Below are positions 61,640 to 64,000 of a DNA stretch of 64,000 bases, in pieces (the stretch's first letter is position 1; each line of letters starts with the position of its first letter). This DNA comes from AP-15 sp963700195. Its GTDB lineage: Bacteria > Pseudomonadota > Alphaproteobacteria > ATCC43930 > CGMCC-115725. A program made the translations under genes and the position numbers. Under the pieces are notes generated by a model. It did no database searches, was not told the DNA's origin, and was given only the letters and a program-made list of their open reading frames with translations. The DNA is taken from NCBI GenBank assembly GCA_963700195.1, contig CAVOWQ010000033.1:124001-188000 (forward strand), written 5' to 3'.

Positions 61640-63361
61640 CTACTGCTTCACTTTGAAAACCCAGACGACGCCGCCTTGGGGAACGTTGTCGCTGACACCG
61701 ATATTGGCCTGCGCCAGCTTGTCCTGGATGCGCTCGGCATCGACGCCCCAGCCGGACTGCACGGCAATGTACTCCGTGCCGTCGACCGCAAAGGCGACGG
61801 GAGCGCCAGTGATGCCGGAATTGGTCGCCTGCTCCCACAGCTGATCGCCGGTCTTGGCGTCGAAAGCGCGGAACATCCGGTCGTTGGTGCCGCCGACAAA
61901 GACGAGATCGCCACCGGTGGCGAGTACGGTGGCCATCAGCTGCCACCGGAAATTATGCTGCCATGCCTTCTTGCCGGTTGCCGGGTCCCAGGCCTGAAGC
62001 TCGCCGAAGTGATCCGCGCCCGGACGCTCGGTCAGCAGGATGTCCGATTCTTTTGTCCCGAGCCAGAGCTTGCCGGGCTCGAGCGGCTCCTTGGCGCCGA
62101 CAAAGCTGCCGCAGAAATTGTTCTGCGCCGGCACGTAGACTAAGTGCGTCTTCGGGCTATAGGCGGCCGACGGCCAATCCTTACCGCCCCACAACGAGGG
62201 GCAGAACGCGACTTTCCTGGCGAGCGCGGGCTTGTGCTCGGGGTCGGCGGTGGGCTTGCCCGTCTCCGGGTCGATCGACTTCCACACGTCGGTGTAAACA
62301 AAGGGCCATCCGGCGACGAAATCGATTTTGTTCGGGCTGCGCTCCAGCACCCAGAAAATGGCGTCGCGGCCGGGATGGACGAGGCTCTTGATCGTTTGCC
62401 CGTCTTTTTGCAGATCGATCAGCATCGGCGCCTCGACCTCGTCCCAGTCCCAAGAGTCGTTCTGGTGGTACTGGTGGTAGGCCTTGATCTTTCCGGTGTC
62501 CGGATCGAGCGCCAGGACCGAGGAGGTGTAGAGGTTGTCGCCCGGATGCAAGTCGCCGGGCCACGGCGCGGCGTTGCCAACTCCCCAGTATACGAGGTTC
62601 AGAGCGGGATCATAATTGCCGGTCATCCAGGCCGAGCCGCCGCCGCTCTTCCAGTCGTCGCCCTGCCAGGTCTCGTGGCCGGGCTCGCCCGGCCCGGGGA
62701 TCGTGAAGGTGCGCCACAGCTCTTTGCCGTCATTGGCGTCATAGGCAACGACATAGCCGCGGACGCCATATTCGCCGCCCGAGCCGCCAACGAGAACCTT
62801 GCCGTTGACCACCAACGGCATAAGGGTCATGTACTGGCCCTTCTTGTAGTCTTGGACCTTCTGGTCCCAGGCCACCTTGCCGGTCTTGGCGTCGAGCGCC
62901 ACCAGGTGATCATCGGTGGTGGCCAGGTAGAGCTTGTCCTGCCACAGCCCGACACCACGGCTCGTCGGGTGCAGCTGAGAGAGGTCCTCGGGCATCTCCC
63001 GCCGGTAGCGCCACATCTGGTCTCCGGTCTTCGCATCGAGGGCGATGACCTGATTTTGCGGCGTTGCCACGAACATGACGCCGTTGTTGACAATCGGCGG
63101 CGCCTCGTGGCCTTCGGTGACACCGGTCGAAAACGTCCACACCGGCTCCAGGTTCTTGACGTTGGCGGTATTGATCTTGTCGAGTGGGCTGTATCCCTGC
63201 CCGTCATAGGTGCGGCGGTAGAGCATCCAGTTGGCCGGCTCGGGGTTGGTGAGCCGGTCGGCTGTGACCGGGCTGTAATTGCCGATCTCGCCCGCAGCCG
63301 CAATCGCCGGCCACAAGGCCGCCGCGGCGAGCCCAGCCCACATCCATTGTCGCGTGCGCAT
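61640..63361 (-). CDS. PQQ-dependent alcohol dehydrogenase (copy 2)
   Basis: An intact 573-residue quinoprotein. A signal peptide (RQWMWAGLAAAALWPAIAAA) and an eight-bladed propeller: GQGYSPLDKINTANVKNLEP, APPIVNNGVMFVATPQNQVI, YYxxxx-like sheets, catalytic Asp305 and a second Asp307 in HQNDSWDWDEVEAP, LWGGKDWPSAAYSPKTHLVY, GADHFGELQAWDPATGKKAW, SGWGVDAERIQDKLAQ. No adjacent-Cys disulphide of the MxaF type and no haem domain. Oxidises an alcohol or aldehyde in the periplasm with electrons to a cytochrome. The DxD motif predicts lanthanide use. Closely related to copy 1 (56258-58038). Confidence 0.93.
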   Translation of the reverse strand: MRTRQWMWAGLAAAALWPAIAAAGEIGNYSPVTADRLTNPEPANWMLYRRTYDGQGYSPLDKINTANVKNLEPVWTFSTGVTEGHEAPPIVNNGVMFVATPQNQVIALDAKTGDQMWRYRREMPEDLSQLHPTSRGVGLWQDKLYLATTDDHLVALDAKTGKVAWDQKVQDYKKGQYMTLMPLVVNGKVLVGGSGGEYGVRGYVVAYDANDGKELWRTFTIPGPGEPGHETWQGDDWKSGGGSAWMTGNYDPALNLVYWGVGNAAPWPGDLHPGDNLYTSSVLALDPDTGKIKAYHQYHQNDSWDWDEVEAPMLIDLQKDGQTIKSLVHPGRDAIFWVLERSPNKIDFVAGWPFVYTDVWKSIDPETGKPTADPEHKPALARKVAFCPSLWGGKDWPSAAYSPKTHLVYVPAQNNFCGSFVGAKEPLEPGKLWLGTKESDILLTERPGADHFGELQAWDPATGKKAWQHNFRWQLMATVLATGGDLVFVGGTNDRMFRAFDAKTGDQLWEQATNSGITGAPVAFAVDGTEYIAVQSGWGVDAERIQDKLAQANIGVSDNVPQGGVVWVFKVKQ

Positions 63362-63628
63362 TGGCTTCCCTCCCTTGCGCTATGATCGCGTGCGTCCTCG
63401 GACGTTTGCCAATGAACTTGCCCGTCCGAGCAGGCCAACTCACGATTTGTTTTGGGTTTGTTGGGCGAAGGCGTCGCCGGAGTCAGAATATCGGATCGAA
63501 GGATGAAATCAAACGGCATATTAACCAGGTTCCCGCAGACGGCATATCGACGGTACCGACGAGTCGGGCCCCCGGGACACAACTGCACGGATGGCGGCGC
63601 CGGGCGGGGGACCCCGCCCGGCGCTCCG

Positions 63629-64000
63629 TCAAATGGCCAGCTGGTCGCCGATCGGCAGACGCCGGATACGTTTGCCGGTGGCGGCGAAGATGGCGTTGCA
63701 CAGGGCTGGCGCGAAGGGCGGCAGCCCCGGCTCGCCGACGCCGCTCGACGGCACGTCGATCCCGGCAGGGACGATCCAGACATGCGTGATCGGCGGCGAC
63801 TCGTCGATGCGGGCGACCCGGAAGCCGTCGAAATTGTTTTGCTCGACCCGTCCGTTCTTGAAGCTGATTTCGCCATAGCGCGCCAGGCTCAGCCCCATCA
63901 CCGCCGCCCCTTCCACTTGCGAGTAGATGCGCTCGGGATTGGCGGCAAAACCGCAATCGATCGCGCTGTCGACGCGCGGCACCGTCAGGTTTCCCTTGTC
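63629..64000 (-). CDS. Second Mo-hydroxylase large subunit (C-terminus only)
   Basis: The last 123 or so residues of a paralogue of the large subunit at 58719: CGFAANPERIYSQVEGAAVM, GLSLARYGEISFKNGRVEQN, FDGFRVARIDESPPITHVWI, GIDVPSSGVGEPGLPPFAPA with the same catalytic Glu, ending GDQLAI. It runs off the right edge of the window. It is 268 bp upstream of PQQ-DH2 on the same strand, so the order large-PQQ-DH is repeated in the two halves of the cluster. Confidence 0.92.
   Translation of the reverse strand, partial: DKGNLTVPRVDSAIDCGFAANPERIYSQVEGAAVMGLSLARYGEISFKNGRVEQNNFDGFRVARIDESPPITHVWIVPAGIDVPSSGVGEPGLPPFAPALCNAIFAATGKRIRRLPIGDQLAI

Overview
The window looks like chromosomal DNA of a high-GC alphaproteobacterium, order Rhizobiales or Rhodospirillales (inference). 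Alphaproteobacterial markers are a Shemin-pathway 5-aminolevulinate synthase, a SciP-type (DUF1153) regulator, a RegB/RegA redox pair, a class II DAHP synthase, FixJ-type and hybrid PAS signalling, and dispersed palindromic repeats of the kind common in that class. No rRNA, CRISPR array or replication origin was seen.

Layout. 1-5.2 kb: remnant plus a large, frameshifted multi-PAS histidine kinase divergent from a FixJ-type regulator. 5.4-11.5 kb: winged-helix protein, hemA, a secreted FnIII protein, an HD hydrolase, a di-haem peroxidase, an SDR remnant and an orphan Flp pilin. 11.6-20 kb: accessory DNA with a complete IS630-type element, a SARP/TolB-like regulator, a SciP-like gene, a striking 27-residue-repeat protein followed by an unfamiliar conserved protein and an EamA transporter, gene remnants, and a 176-bp MITE made from the IS630 ends. 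20.3-27.9 kb: class II DAHP synthase, nicotinate phosphoribosyltransferase-like enzyme, two tandem MFS transporters, a lysophospholipase-like hydrolase coupled to a secreted trypsin-like protease. 28-31.6 kb: regBA divergent from an ABC-2 exporter.

31.6-38.7 kb is a molybdenum locus (modA, a BtuF-type binding protein, modE, mop) apparently split by a 4.5-kb IS1595-like transposon with near-identical 32-bp inverted ends. Its AT-richer cargo holds small membrane proteins, a DUF6941-like protein, a winged-helix protein and a degenerate tRNA-Leu-like gene. 39.2-50.5 kb: two SDRs with a serine hydrolase, a GlxA regulator divergent from an isonitrile-hydratase-like protein, a second very short Flp pilin, leucyl aminopeptidase, and a gentisate-dioxygenase-like operon. 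50.7-56 kb: broken nhaA, VOC and TPR proteins, a PAS histidine kinase and a GH10 xylanase remnant. 56.2-64 kb: a periplasmic oxidation cluster (two PQQ dehydrogenases, a Rieske protein, a Mo-hydroxylase small and large subunit and part of a second large subunit), all on the minus strand and leaving the window.

How parts may cooperate: PQQ dehydrogenases and Mo-dependent aldehyde/isoquinoline-type oxidoreductases need Mo cofactor and hence the molybdate genes, and RegBA would tie such respiration to redox state (inference). Many well-conserved genes carry one or more +1 frameshifts (kinase, SARP, ABC permease, modA, BtuF-like, nhaA, PQQ-DH1, Rieske). The uniform direction suggests single-base insertion errors in the assembly as much as true decay; broken genes should be read with that in mind.
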